33,815 nt of DNA, taken from assembly GCA_025331445.1 (NCBI GenBank), contig JAIWNE010000202.1:1-33815 (forward strand). Reading direction: 5' to 3'. Below are positions 1 through 10,451 of this stretch, one piece after another. The notes beneath the pieces are model-generated. The model had not been told where the DNA came from and did no database searches. It was given only the letters and a program-made list of their open reading frames with translations. Origin of the DNA: Blakeslea trispora (taxonomy: Eukaryota; Mucoromycota; Mucoromycetes; Mucorales; Choanephoraceae). A program made the position numbers and the translations under genes. How positions within the stretch are numbered: the stretch's first letter is position 1; every line of letters begins with the position of its first letter.

Positions 1-247
1 GAATAGATTTCTTTCCTCTTTCCTCTTTCCTCTTTCCTCTTTCTCTTTCTCTTTCCTCTTTCCTCTTTCCTCTTTCTCTTCTCTTTCTCTTTTTTTCTCT
101 TTCTCTTTCTCTTTCTCTTTCTCTTTCTCTTTCTCTTTTCTTCTCTCTTTTTCTCTTTCTCTTTCTCTTTCTCTTTCTCTTTCTCTTTCTCTTTCTCTTC
201 TTTCTCTTTTCTTTCTCTTTTCTTTCTCTTTCTTCTTCTTTCTCTTT
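1..247. repeat. CT-rich (CTTT/CTTTCT) microsatellite
   Basis: Almost pure pyrimidine on the plus strand, built from irregular CTCTTT and CTTTCT units. It continues for a few bases past the transposon (4056-4072), so it was probably one tract split by the insertion. No coding potential is visible. Confidence 0.95.
240..247. repeat. Left target-site duplication TTCTCTTT
   Basis: Identical to 4056-4063 immediately outside the right inverted repeat. Low-complexity flanks reduce its weight. Confidence 0.65.
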
Positions 248-396
248 GACTAACACTTGGTCCACTCACTTCGTCCACTCTTTACTACACCCCATCATAT
301 TTTGTCCACTCCTTACGTACACCCCACTCAAATTTCCTTGACATGATAGTAGTTATTACTCACCCCAAATTTTTTTCCACTCTGTGTACAAGTTTC
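248..396 (+). repeat. Left terminal inverted repeat of the MULE
   Basis: About 149 bp matching the reverse complement of 3903-4055. Visible differences are a lost G in TTTAC(G)TACACC, a shorter T run, and changes in the CACCCC/AATTTTTT segment. It contains several GTCCACTC-like octamers, two of them followed by TTAC..TACACCCCA, which could be transposase binding sites. Confidence 0.9.
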
Positions 397-511
397 AAAA
401 AAAAGAAAAAAGTAATTTGTCCACTCCATTTCCGCAGTTTTTTGTTCAATAAACTTTTTTTGACAGGCGATTGTCAACAAAAAACCTTTTTCTTTTGTTT
501 ATAATATAAAA

Positions 512-3500
512 ATGTACCAAGAAGCTGCACCTTATCTAGCAATGTTTGAAAAGATTGTAAAGACAAGCTACAGTACCAAAGAAGATCTACGCAATGACAT
601 CCGTCTGCTTGGAAAAGAGCATAATGTTATTATGAGTATTAAGTCATCCAGCCTACTTGTATTATTACATTTGTAAGCATGGTGGCACAAGCGGGTTAGA
701 TCAGACCGTGGCCAAAACAACCAATGGAAGGAAAAGTAAGAAGATGTTATGTGATACTTTTATTCAATTCAATTATGATGAAGTCCGCGAGGATTGGACA
801 GCTAGCCGTCATCATGGTCTTCACAACCATTCGATTCCAGGAAACCCAGCAGCTTACAGCATTAACAGAAAGATGTCTGCAGAACTTGAAGAGGAAGTAT
901 TCGCTGATTTTAAGTCTGGATTGACTGCAAATGTTATTTATCATGCTTTGAAGTCACGAAAGATTTTCAACATCACTAAAAATGATCTTGAAAACCTTCA
1001 GTATCGCTTTTTCAGTGCTGAGCGTGGCAAAATGATGTATGAATACATCACCGGATTGCAAGATAAAGGCTACGAGGTTTATTACAAGCTTGACAGTGAC
1101 AAGCGAGTTTAATGGAGTTGTTTTTTACTTCGAAGACAAGTATTGACCGTGTCAGACGCATGAACGAAAATCTTGTGATTGATGCGACATACAAAACAAA
1201 CGCTCATAAGTTGACATTTGTCAATATTGTTGGCACAAGTAGTGTTGAAGGCATCAAGCCCGATACATTGGTGACATTTGAAGTTGCAGGCGCTTTCATC
1301 AGCGAAGAAAACTTTGCAAACTATCAATGGGTGCTTCGTTGCCTCAAGGAAGCTGTTTGGTCAGATCCAAGCCAACAAAGTACCAATGGTCCTTTGACCA
1401 TAACCACCGACAACGAGCAAGCACTCAAGAATGCTATTGCAGATGTGTTTCCGACAACACACAATATCTTGTGCTATGTTCATATGCAAAAGCGTTTTGA
1501 AGCCAAATTGATGGAGTGCATCAGCGACAAGGACAAAGACAGAAGGCTGATCATCAGACAAGAGATCCAAAAGCGATATCAAGCAATTGCCTTGAAGAAA
1601 ACAACCGAGAGAGACATGCTGAAAGCTGTACAAGATCTCAAAAGATTGTTCTTGGAAGAGCCTGATATCTTTCCTGAAAGCGCCAAAGTAAGCAATTAAC
1701 GAGATACTTAATATCGTCTAAACTATGTATAACAGGAAAATTTGGAATTGCAAGCCGATGGTACTCCTTCTCCTTTAAATTATGTCAGTAAAGAAGGAAA
1801 GAAAAAAGCCATTGAATTCATTGAAAGGTAGTTGAAATGTGCTTGAGGCAACAACTACTAATCTTTATACGTTTAGTAAAATGGAAGAAGCAGAGATGTG
1901 GACGGCTTTCCACACACACAAGTTACCTCACATGGGAAATCGGTCTTCCAATAGAGTGGAAAGTAGCCATTCTTCACTCAAAAGCTACCTAAAATCTTCT
2001 TCTGGTACTATTGTTATGACAACAGAGAAAATTCATCAATGGTACAAACAGAGGGTAACTATTCAAAATTCTTTAATGATATACTTTGTACTAAAGAGTT
2101 ACTTTTAAATGAAAAGGAAGATGATTTGGAAAACAAGAAAACCGAAGAGATGCTTTCGTATCGTAGTTTGTATACTTATGAAGAAGAAGTTTTCGAAATG
2201 ATCCGTCCTTTGTTTACCAAAATATATTCCTTTGCTGTAAACAAAATATTCCAGGAGCTTCTCAAAATTCGCTCTGCTGAGAGCCCTGTTGTCTTCAAAG
2301 ACTGTGTATGCTCAATCAAGTTTCATTACAACCTTCCCTGTAAACACATGTTGAGCTTAGAATCAAGCAAAGTTCCCATCAGCATAATTCCCCAAAGATG
2401 GAGATTCGATCATGATGAGGGCGATGAAGGTAAGCATGGTTTAGTTTTGGTAGGATATAATCAACAGTTATTAAATTGTTTTCAAGAAATGATGATCTCG
2501 ACACAAATAGAAGATACTCTAGTCAGTGATGAAAATAACAATGAAGTCCTTGAAATGCAGACACGAGATGGTAATTAAAGATATGAGGTGTTTTAAAGGA
2601 ACAAGAACTAATAGAGCATTTCATAGATTTGAAAGAAAATGAAGACGAAGAAGTATGGGAGTGCGAAAACAAAGATGATGATGATGATTGTACAATCATC
2701 GATGCAACTATGGTGCCTCCTCAAATCATACGCAGATCAAACAAAAGAAACTTTAACTCTCGCATAGTTAGCACAGCTACTAAACTCATAGAACTATACG
2801 AGTCTCTTGAATCTGAACAAGATAAAAGAAATTTGATTGATTCTGTTGAGAATGCGATGAAAAGTGTTGAGATCAGAAGAGTTGAAGAAGTTCTTCCTCC
2901 AAAAACACGCGTCAGTGTAAAAGGAAGACCGAAAAATGTAAAGCGCAATTTGACACATTACGAGCATTTGCTTAAAAAAGAAGATTCAAAAGAGGCTCAA
3001 TTAAAACCGAAGAAGATGGAGGTAGCCATCAAAGAAAAAGAAGAAACCAAACGTAAGCTTCAAGACTTAAAAAAAGTAAATACAGATAGCTAACGTATAT
3101 GCAAAAAGTAGAATTGAAGATCAAAAAGAGAGCCATTAGCCAAGTCAGCTACGGAAAAGACGATTTTGTTTTTGACATGCAATATAGACCAAACAAGCGC
3201 TCTCGCGGCAATATTAGTCAAGCTGTTCGCAGTATACTTAGCTCTTCAATCAAAGAATCCGATATTACTGGATATCTCGATCCTGAAGGAGATGGAAACT
3301 GTGGCTTTCGGGCTATTGCTTTCTTGGTCAACAGGAACGGCCCTAGTTATGAAGATGGTGACCAATATCTTGAGGTCAGGTCAAGAATGCTTGAGACTTA
3401 TCAAAAACTCAAACCAATCTACAAAGAACGCTTTCCTGCCTTCCAAATCGAGAGATTGGAAGAAACCATAAAAAAAGGAATGAAAAAGAAAGAAATAGCT

Positions 3501-3857
3501 GAATGGTTCTACGGACCTGACTGCGCTCAAGTTGTGGCAGACACATATGGGGTCCCAGTTTGTGTATATCCCTCTGCTGAATTAGAGCATTCTGCGGTAA
3601 ATCCTCCCTTGACTTTTCTGCCTCTTGAATTGCCAAAACACAAATCCAAACCTGTGGCAATTCATCTTCAGAATGGACACAACTTACACTGGTATGCAAT
3701 CAGTTTGGGGATTAACCAAACGAAATTGCCGCCAGTGTATCATTACTACTTAAAGATAAAAGGAAAACAAGAAGAGTACAACATGTACTGGAACAAATGG
3801 CGTCAATTCTCTAAAAGACAAACAAATGCTAACAAAGAAACTATAATAATTGAATAA
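512..3857 (+). pseudogene. MULE transposase-OTU fusion, two frame breaks
   Basis: Start ATG is at 512 and the stop ends at 3857. Inferred introns are 1688-1735, 1828-1876, 2055-2098, 2571-2626 and 3076-3119. Each restores frame, and most have CTAAC/CTAAT-like branch sites. Domains in order: a FAR1/WRKY-GCM1-like Cys-His DNA-binding region (657-860); the MULE catalytic core with Asp in VIDATYKTN (codon 1181), Asp in TTDNEQ (1409), CYVH, and Glu in NRVESSHSSLK (1959); a SWIM finger CxC..CxH (2303-2347); an acidic then basic linker; and an OTU domain with DGNC (Cys codon 3300) and late HW (His codon 3687). Frame changes near 645-655 (one extra base) and at 1109-1111 (one base short in a T run) disrupt the N-terminal part. 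Introns and domains are otherwise intact, giving about 1034 codons. Decay or sequence error are both possible. Confidence 0.85.
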
Positions 3858-3902
3858 AAATAACCAAGTAACTACAGTGACTGAACTATATTTACTTTTT
3901 TG

Positions 3903-4055
3903 GAAACTTGTACACAGAGTGGACAAAAAATTGGGGGGTGAGTAATAACTACTATCATGTCAAGGAAATTTGAGTGGGGTGTACGTAAGGAGTGGACAAA
4001 AATATGATGGGGTGTACGTAAAGAGTGGACGAAGTGAGTGGACCAAGTGTTAGTC
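3903..4055 (-). repeat. Right terminal inverted repeat of the MULE
   Basis: About 153 bp, the reverse complement of the left repeat. It keeps both GTACGTAA/GAGTGGAC units intact where the left copy has lost one base. Confidence 0.9.
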
Positions 4056-4063
4056 TTCTCTTT
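4056..4063. repeat. Right target-site duplication TTCTCTTT
   Basis: Identical to 240-247 at the other edge of the element. Confidence 0.65.
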
Positions 4064-5081
4064 CTCTTCTTTTTATTTTTGTAACGCCCCAGCGTGACCA
4101 CGAAAAATATAAAATTTATAAATATCCAAAAAAAATCAACATCATAATAAATAACTTTATCTTACCCTTTGATTTTAAAAATTGACCTTTCTCCAAACAA
4201 CTGTCTGCCCGAAGTTGTCTAGAAACCTTATTTTCACTATCAAAAGAGATACCTTTAATAACTCTACCTATCTGATCGATTCCTTGAAGTTATTTTAACT
4301 AAGTATCTATTTGTTCGACTCTTCGAAATATAAATTATATTCGTTAACTGAAGTCGAGTGACCCTCTAAATAAAACGTTTAAAAACATCTTGATTATCTT
4401 TGAACCCTCAAGTTCTTAAGTGATAACAATTTCTTCTGTCTCTTGTAACTTTACCGCGCCAGATCGTAAATAAGTTACTTCACTCAGACAGTTAGACCAA
4501 ATCTATAAAGTTTTAACAGTCTATTACGAAGTCCTTGAGTCCTTACTGGCCTCTTCACTAAAACTACGTGAATTGTCACTCTTTATAAGTCTTACGAGAA
4601 TTATTTGATACGAGTGTGCTGTAATAATAATCTACATTACTCTTACTGAAATTAAAACAAATCAATCCCCTCAAATCTTACATGATATGGAAATCACTAA
4701 ATTTGGAAACCGAGTTTTGTATCCCCCCCAGACATGGCATACGAGCCAAGTCCGCTTAAGGTTGGCAACCCAAGTCAGCGACTCAGCTATAGCCAACATA
4801 GATAATCATAAATCAAAAAGAATGTATTTGCCAGGCAACTGTTTCATTGTATTCCATCTCAATAGTATGTCATTTTTTATCCTTCTCTTTTTTTTTTGGC
4901 CTGCTTCTTCTGCAGCTCATGACACTAATAAGAGAGTGAGAAATGGACCTTTTTAAATTTTGAGTGGCTTTTTAAAGTGGTAAAAAACCTAAATCAAAGT
5001 CAGCCGCACACCCCCCTTCCTTAAGGCAATTCATTTTTTCTTTTTTTGAATTTTACTTTTTTTTTTTTTACATATTTCATT
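4064..5081. other. Gene-free region, possible LTR remnant then uS19m promoter
   Basis: About 1 kb of AT-rich sequence without convincing coding potential on either strand. At 4080 the sequence TGTAACGCCCCAGCG resembles the start of a retrotransposon LTR, but no matching CA end, target duplication or internal domain could be found. The last ~100 bases before 5082 are T-rich and presumably hold the promoter and leader of the ribosomal protein gene. Confidence 0.4.
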
Positions 5082-5398
5082 ATGCCTCGTTCAGCTTGGA
5101 AAGGTCCATTTTTTGCTGCGTTTCCCGGCTTGAAGCAAGCCGTTCAATCAGGCACACCTATTGCTACACAAGGTAAGTTATCTAAAACCATCAATAAACC
5201 AGAAATACTTATTGCTTTTTTTTTTTGTTAGCTCGTAGCTGTACCATTTTACCTTCATTTGTCGGTCTCAAGTTCCTTGTTCATAACGGTAAAGATTATT
5301 TACCAGTGCATGTTACTGAAGAGATGATTGGTCACAAGTTGGGTGAATTTGCTTTCACCAGAAAGCGTTTCAGTTATCGTTTCACTAAGGCCAAGTAG
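5082..5398 (+). CDS. RSM19: Mitochondrial small-subunit ribosomal protein uS19m
   Basis: Two exons, 5082-5172 and 5232-5398, joined across a 59-bp GTAAGT..TTAG intron, give 85 aa. The product opens with [10 protein letters not shown], the classic S19 start, and continues with [17 protein letters not shown], the MIGHKLGEF motif and TRKRFSY, all characteristic of bacterial/mitochondrial S19. Length matches the fungal mitochondrial family (about 90 aa). It binds 16S-type rRNA in the head of the mitochondrial small subunit. A leader-like sequence is minimal, as in yeast Rsm19. The ATG at 5082 is chosen because it directly precedes the conserved start. The gene is convergent with the reductase on the other strand, with about 200 bp between stops. 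Confidence 0.95.
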
Positions 5399-5595
5399 AT
5401 CTAATTCTTATGTATCAACTCTCTCTTTTTCAAAATGTATATACACATACACATACACACATGTAACCTTTCAAGTCAATACACAACTAAAATCATCTGT
5501 TTTGATCAACACATCCCATTCCCTTTTTTTTTTTTGTTAAGAAAATAAAGAGAATGGGTTTCTTTTTTTTTTTCTTTAAAAAAAATGTCATGTTT

Positions 5596-6471
5596 TTAAT
5601 AACAACCAGGTATAATCTTCCAACGCCCTTGAGGAAAAGTCGAGAGATATTGAGCATCAAAATATTTTCTGTACCAAGCCTCTGTTTCCGTGGCAACAAT
5701 TGACAGGTTGACTATAGTCCAAATCAGGCCACAGCAAACAATGGCATTTTGAAAGCGATAGAGTAAACAGAGCGAAAGATAAATCAAAATATCGGCAAAA
5801 TAATGAGGAGCTACGATCGACTCAAACCAGTCACCTCGAGGAATACGATACACTGGTTCTCTTGTTTGCCTTAAGCTAGCTAGAATCACATGGCAGCGAT
5901 GTTGATGGACAGATGCATAAACAAAAAGAGCCATGACTATCAAGTCTAATCCGGTCATGGGTTCAGACTTGACTGGCCACGACAGATCGCTTGTGGTCCC
6001 TTCTAACCAGGTACCCAAGACCATGGCACCATAGAAACCAATCCCAATCAAGTAATGAGACAAGTGCATCGTTGCCTGTTTGCTTGGTTGCTCAATCAGG
6101 TAAGATTCATACACACGACGTGCGAGATGCAAGGTCATCATGATCAGACCTGTAAAGCATTGTCGCTTGGATATAAAAAAACTACGATCAGAGACAAACC
6201 ATCTTGTGAAAAAGGGTTGTTGTAAACAAAGTTCGATCAGACAGACCATGGCTGTCAAGAGACCAATGCAGTAAAAATGACCAAAATAGTGTTTGGGCAC
6301 TCTTAAACCATAAAGGACATGGGCCCAAGAGGTAGTAGGCCTTTCTTGATTCTGTACATTCAATTTACCGTAAGCCAAGACAGAAGCTCTTAGTTCAGAC
6401 AGCTGTTGTGCGCAGATACTGAGTAAAGACAAAAGAAGGAGACAACAGCAAATAAAGAATACAAAATCCAT
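5596..6471 (-). CDS. Polyprenol reductase-like (SRD5A3/DFG10 family)
   Basis: Single-exon gene of 291 aa with several hydrophobic segments. Family signatures of steroid 5-alpha-reductase-like enzymes are visible: MTLHLARRVYES, a histidine-bearing HYLIGIGFYG segment, YRIPRGDWFE followed by PHYFADILIY, and ETEAWYRKYF near the C-terminus. In this family the enzyme reduces the alpha-isoprene unit of polyprenol with NADPH in the ER, on the route to dolichol for N-glycosylation. Close similarity of the pattern to SRD5A3/Dfg10 favours polyprenol over steroid substrates. The start chosen is ATG 6471. An in-frame ATG at 6528 would add a lysine/phenylalanine-rich leader and overlap the Dsc3 stop. It follows Dsc3 on the same strand by only 43 bp. 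Confidence 0.88.
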   Translation of the reverse strand: MDFVFFICCCLLLLSLLSICAQQLSELRASVLAYGKLNVQNQERPTTSWAHVLYGLRVPKHYFGHFYCIGLLTAMVCLIELCLQQPFFTRWFVSDRSFFISKRQCFTGLIMMTLHLARRVYESYLIEQPSKQATMHLSHYLIGIGFYGAMVLGTWLEGTTSDLSWPVKSEPMTGLDLIVMALFVYASVHQHRCHVILASLRQTREPVYRIPRGDWFESIVAPHYFADILIYLSLCLLYRFQNAIVCCGLIWTIVNLSIVATETEAWYRKYFDAQYLSTFPQGRWKIIPGCY

Positions 6472-6514
6472 TTCAAATTTGGTTTTTAAAAGAAAGAAAG
6501 AAAAAAAAAACAAT

Positions 6515-7393
6515 TTAATAATATACATGTAATACACCAAATGATATATTGATTAAAATACCAGCAACTATACCCATTTGATGTCTTCGAGAAAACACAG
6601 ATTCTCTGAACCAAAAGAGACAGATAATACCTAGAAAGAAGCCTAAAATAAGACCCCATAACATTTCCTTGTATGTGCCTTGTATTGCTAATCATAAGAA
6701 GAAGAAAAAAGTGTCATCAAGACATGGACTCAATCATGCATGCTTAAGATAATTTACTGCCATCAGGTAAAGTTTCGCCTGTATTATCCATCCATTGCTC
6801 TTCTAAATTCCTTGCTTCTTCTGTTGGCACATCATCAAATGAAGTCCCATGTAAACGATGAAATTGTGTTCTAATATTTCGTATGTCTTCTTCTGTAAAT
6901 CCTGATTCACGCAATCGATCAAACCCAGTAGATGGTGTCATTTGAGGTTCATTCTAGAAAAAAAAAACAACAACATTGTATCAGTGTCTGTTTTCATACA
7001 GATAAATGTCCCTCTTTTTTTTTACATTCTGCGTGTTGGGTGTGTGTGGTATATAATCAGATAAGGAACAATGGAAATAGACAGGAGCTGGCGGTTCTAA
7101 CTTTGCTTTTGAATCAACTCGGTTCATCTTTCCAACGCCGTATTCTTTCAACGTCTTTCTGTCTTCCAGTACTCTTCCGCTGTAGATCAGTCGTATGTAT
7201 TTGCCTTCTGTTCGATTGGAGGATTGTTGAATCTAGTTGACTTTAGAAAAAGATAAAATAATAACACCAATAATAAACAAACCTTTTCTTTGATTGAATA
7301 TATGGTATCTTCAGTAGACACACGCAATATCAAGTCTTGTCTATCTGACCATCTAATATGCAAATCAATACTATCATAATACTCCTCAGCCAT
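6515..7393 (-). CDS. DSC ubiquitin ligase complex subunit 3-like
   Basis: Four exons on the minus strand (7393-7283, 7232-7026, 6953-6758, 6687-6515), total 228 aa. The N-terminus reads as a ubiquitin-like fold: DLILRVSTEDTIYSIKEK, then YIRLIYSGRVLEDRKTLKEYG. The middle carries the DUF2407 C-terminal signature GFDRLRESGFTEEDIRNIR. The C-terminus has two predicted membrane segments (LWGLILGFFLGIICLFWF and IVAGILINISFGVLHVY). This order is that of Dsc3, a membrane subunit of the Golgi/endosome DSC E3 ligase, which works in membrane-protein quality control and, in some fungi, SREBP activation. Introns are 50, 72 and 70 bp. It is divergent from the GGA gene with 239 bp between starts. Confidence 0.9.
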
Positions 7394-7632
7394 AATCAAG
7401 AAACGTCTATATTAGAAAAAAAAAAAAGGGAGAGAAAGAAAAATAATTAAGGAAATAGCATATTGCATCATTGGTCCTCGAAAATTGAGATAAATGAACT
7501 TGTTTTATTCTTAAATCAAAGATGGATTAATTTCTGAAATTAAGTGTAAAAAATTTTAAATAGTTTTCTCTTGCCTATTTTTTTTTTGGGTTTCTTTCTT
7601 TTCTTTTTTCTTTTTCAAGAGAAAACAGCATA
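7394..7632. promoter_or_regulatory. Divergent promoter between Dsc3-like and GGA genes
   Basis: This 239-bp gap separates two start codons pointing away from each other, so it must contain both promoters and leaders. The GGA side is strongly pyrimidine-rich (7570-7620), a common pattern before start codons in this window. No specific factor site stands out. Confidence 0.6.
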
Positions 7633-8328
7633 ATGACATACGCTTTGACTGCTTTAATTGGTAATATATACACTACCTATCTTTTCACTGGATTTAATGT
7701 GTTTCCTTATTGTTTTCATTAGAAAGAGCATGTAGTCCTTCTCGTTATGACCCTAACTTGGCTATAAATATCGAGATTTGTGAGACAATCAACAAGAAAC
7801 AAGGCAACGCGTAAGTTAAAATCCATCTTATCTTAATCTCCCAATTCATCTTATCTTTAATAGTCCCCGAGCAGCAGCCCAAGCTATTGTTAGATTAGTC
7901 AATAGTACAAAAATCAATCAAGCTTTACTTGCTTTAACTGTAAGTCTCTACTAGAAAAAAAATTTTTTTTTAGCATCCTAATTTTTTTTTATACTAGCTT
8001 TTGGACAATTGTGTAAAAAATTGTGGATACCCCTTTCACCTTCAAGTAGCTTCTAAAGATTTCTTAAATGCACTTGTAAGACGATTCCCTGAACGACCAC
8101 CTACAAGATATGCTCCTAACCCAGTTCAATCAGCACCTGAAAATCAATGGAATCATTTCGATTTTGCTCCGTTACAACCTTGTATGGCTAATCCAGTCAT
8201 TGATCGTATTCTTTATTTGATTAAAGAGTGGAAGATTGCATTGGCCGAATTATCTCGGTATAAAGAGGATATGACACATATTAAAGACATGTATCGATTA
8301 CTAAAATTCAAAGGTAAAGAAGAACTAT

Positions 8329-8360
<32 letters not shown>

Positions 8361-9863
8361 GTGCATGTCATTGAGTTACTATCTTAAGGTTACATTTTCC
8401 CGGAACTTCGAGATTCTTCAATCGCCGCTTTAGCACCTACAGAAGTAAGAGAGAAAGTTCAGTCTTTGGTTTTAAATAGTTAACGACTATTTGCTTTACA
8501 GACATTGAAATCAGCACAAGAATTAGAAGAAGAAGATCGAATTGCCAAATCTGCTGTAAGAATAATTTAAGAACAAGGGATTGATAGTTCCCGAAATTGA
8601 ACTTTTTTTTTTTTTAGAAATTACAAGAATTGATTCGAAGAGGAAGACCTCAAGATTTAGTAGAAGCAAACCAATTGATGAAAATCATGACTGGTTATGT
8701 AAGTGGTTGTTTTAACGAGAAAGACATCGCGCCTAACTTTTTTTTTCAATAAAGGATCAAAAGCATCAAGTTAATTTTAAAGAACAATTTGCAGAAGAGT
8801 TACACAAGACTCAAAATAAAGCACGCTTGTTGTATGAGATGCTGGCCAACATGAAGACAGGCGATACGATTGAGGAAGGAGGCACCATCGATGAACTCAA
8901 AAATGCTTGTGAAAGCGCATTGCCAAAGATAAAAAACCTCTTGAAGGAAGACGATCAAGAGCCTGAAAGGATTGAAGAATTAACAGAGGTCAAATCCACC
9001 ATCAAGGGTGCTCTATTGAAATATCAAGACATCGCTCATGGTCGTTACGATACTGAGTACGATGTGAGTGGCAAATTCAAGAGTGACACACACGGTTTGG
9101 ATAAGAACATGCCTCCACCCGCCATCAGCTTGATCGATCTAGAAGATGGCATGCTCGATTCAACTTCTTCTTCACCATCCATAGGACATGCCCAAGTACA
9201 GTCTCATCCAATGGACGAATTGAGCGATCTCTTTGGACAAAAGACGACTGTCTCCTCTCATTCATCCACACCTATACAACAACAATCCACTGCATCGTCG
9301 CCATCGTTGGATTTATTAGCAAACGTATCTCCATCACCTAAAGCATCACCTATCACTTCAGACACTGTATTGAAGACGAGTAAGGGCGATTTCTATTTAT
9401 TTCTATTTTTTGTTTTTGGGTTGGAACAAAATATCGACTAATCCATTATTTTTTGGTTATTAGTTGATTTGTTTGACAAGAATGGTTTGGGCATTCATTT
9501 GGATGTGTATGAAACAGGAAGTTGTTGGCGAATGAAAGCTCATTATTCCAATCGATCCACAGCGCCCATGGAGAATATGGCTTTGTTATTGGCAGCACCT
9601 CGATCCATGCATCTCAAACTAGGGCCCGTTTCCTCAGACCTTGTTCCACCTAAATCAGAACGCACAGTAACTCAATGGATTACTTTGGATAATCCCAATC
9701 AAGTAAATTTCCCTTTTCTTTCTGTTTTTCTTGATTTCATTCTCATGTTACGTCTTCCCTCCTTTCCTTTTTCTTTTAGGAACCATTAAGACTCCGTTAT
9801 CGAGTGACTTATCAACAGTTTGGTGTTGAAATGGAACAAAGTGGCGATTATTATGCAAACTAA
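7633..9863 (+). CDS. GGA-type clathrin adaptor (VHS-GAT-GAE)
   Basis: Ten exons: 7633-7660, 7723-7810, 7864-7939, 7998-8313, 8389-8444, 8502-8555, 8618-8698, 8755-9379, 9464-9702, 9780-9863; 548 aa. The VHS domain (about residues 5-140) includes LIERACSPSRYDPNLAINIE, LTLLDNCVKNCG and SKDFLNALVRRFP. The GAT region (about 190-320) is helical. A Ser/Thr/Pro-rich hinge contains a clathrin-box-like LIDLE (359-363) and an acidic DLFG. The gamma-adaptin ear (about 440-548) begins LFDKNGLGIHLDVY. In this family, the protein binds Arf-GTP and sorting signals at the trans-Golgi and recruits clathrin for transport to endosomes. Length suits fungal Gga1/2 (about 560-585 aa). Every splice junction keeps frame. 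Intron 4 contains a 24-base A run. Confidence 0.95.
8337..8360 (+). repeat. A24 homopolymer in GGA intron 4
   Basis: Uninterrupted A run within intron 8314-8388, prone to length variation and sequencing error. Confidence 0.95.
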
Positions 9864-10451
9864 AGCCCCTACAAGAAAGGAGAATTTTTCTTTTCTTAGA
9901 TACAATTTACCATTTACCCTTTACTATTTAATTGAAAGTACATCACTATCTGTCACAAATGATAATAACAGAAAGAAAATGAATTTATTTATTGGGCTCA
10001 AGGATGATGAAGGGTCCATTGTTTCTTGTTTTTTTTGGGATTTCAGGATGATGAGTTACTTTTGTTTATTTCAAAATGCCACGCACCCATCTGTCACGCA
10101 GGTGGCTCTGCTCGTGGCCTAAAGAAAACAAACAAACATACTTTATGGTTGCTCAATCTTTAAAATTCTGTGTGGATGTCTTTCCGCTCAGTTTAAAGAT
10201 GAACAGAGAAACTTGCCTTTTTATGCTTGTTCTATTGAGCCTCTTGTACTCTAACAGACTTGATGTATGTATCTCTTTTAAACATCAAAATGAATCTATG
10301 CTTAGCAAAGAAAAAAAAAAGAGACCTGGTTTTTTTTTAAGGGGTTTTAATTTCTTGGTCAAATAGTATGCCTCTGGGCTTAAAACTGTAAAATGATGAT
10401 GAAAACTCAAAAGGTCATCCGCATATTAAAAAAAAAGAAACCCTACTTTTT

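Larger units (their letters stand above)
248..4055 (+). mobile_element. Mutator-like DNA transposon (MULE) carrying an OTU domain
   Basis: A 3.8-kb element bounded by inverted repeats of about 150 bp (248-396 and 3903-4055) that begin GACTAACACTTGG and end with its reverse complement. The flanking 8 bp TTCTCTTT is present on both sides (240-247 and 4056-4063), as expected for a MULE target duplication of 8-10 bp, although the CT-rich flank makes a chance match easier. It contains one intron-bearing gene (512-3857) with MULE DDE, SWIM and OTU domains. Inverted-repeat similarity is high, with a few indels and substitutions, suggesting a fairly young insertion. Combining a MULE core with an OTU protease is unusual. 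The better-known protease-bearing MULEs carry a Ulp1-type domain. Confidence 0.9.

Noticed and set aside
1..247. Tandem array resembling a CRISPR or telomeric repeat
   Set aside because: The units are irregular CT-rich microsatellite without spacers and do not match fungal telomere repeats.
1361..1633. Minus-strand frames within the transposon
   Set aside because: They are antisense shadows of the transposase catalytic core, where catalytic residues read clearly on the plus strand.
4687..4956. 89-codon plus-strand frame before uS19m
   Set aside because: Hydrophobic/Phe runs come from T tracts; no recognisable motif and no supporting splice sites.
9820..10366. Short plus-strand open frames after GGA
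   Set aside because: The first overlaps the last GGA exon in another frame; the others show no domain, no splice logic and low-complexity ends.
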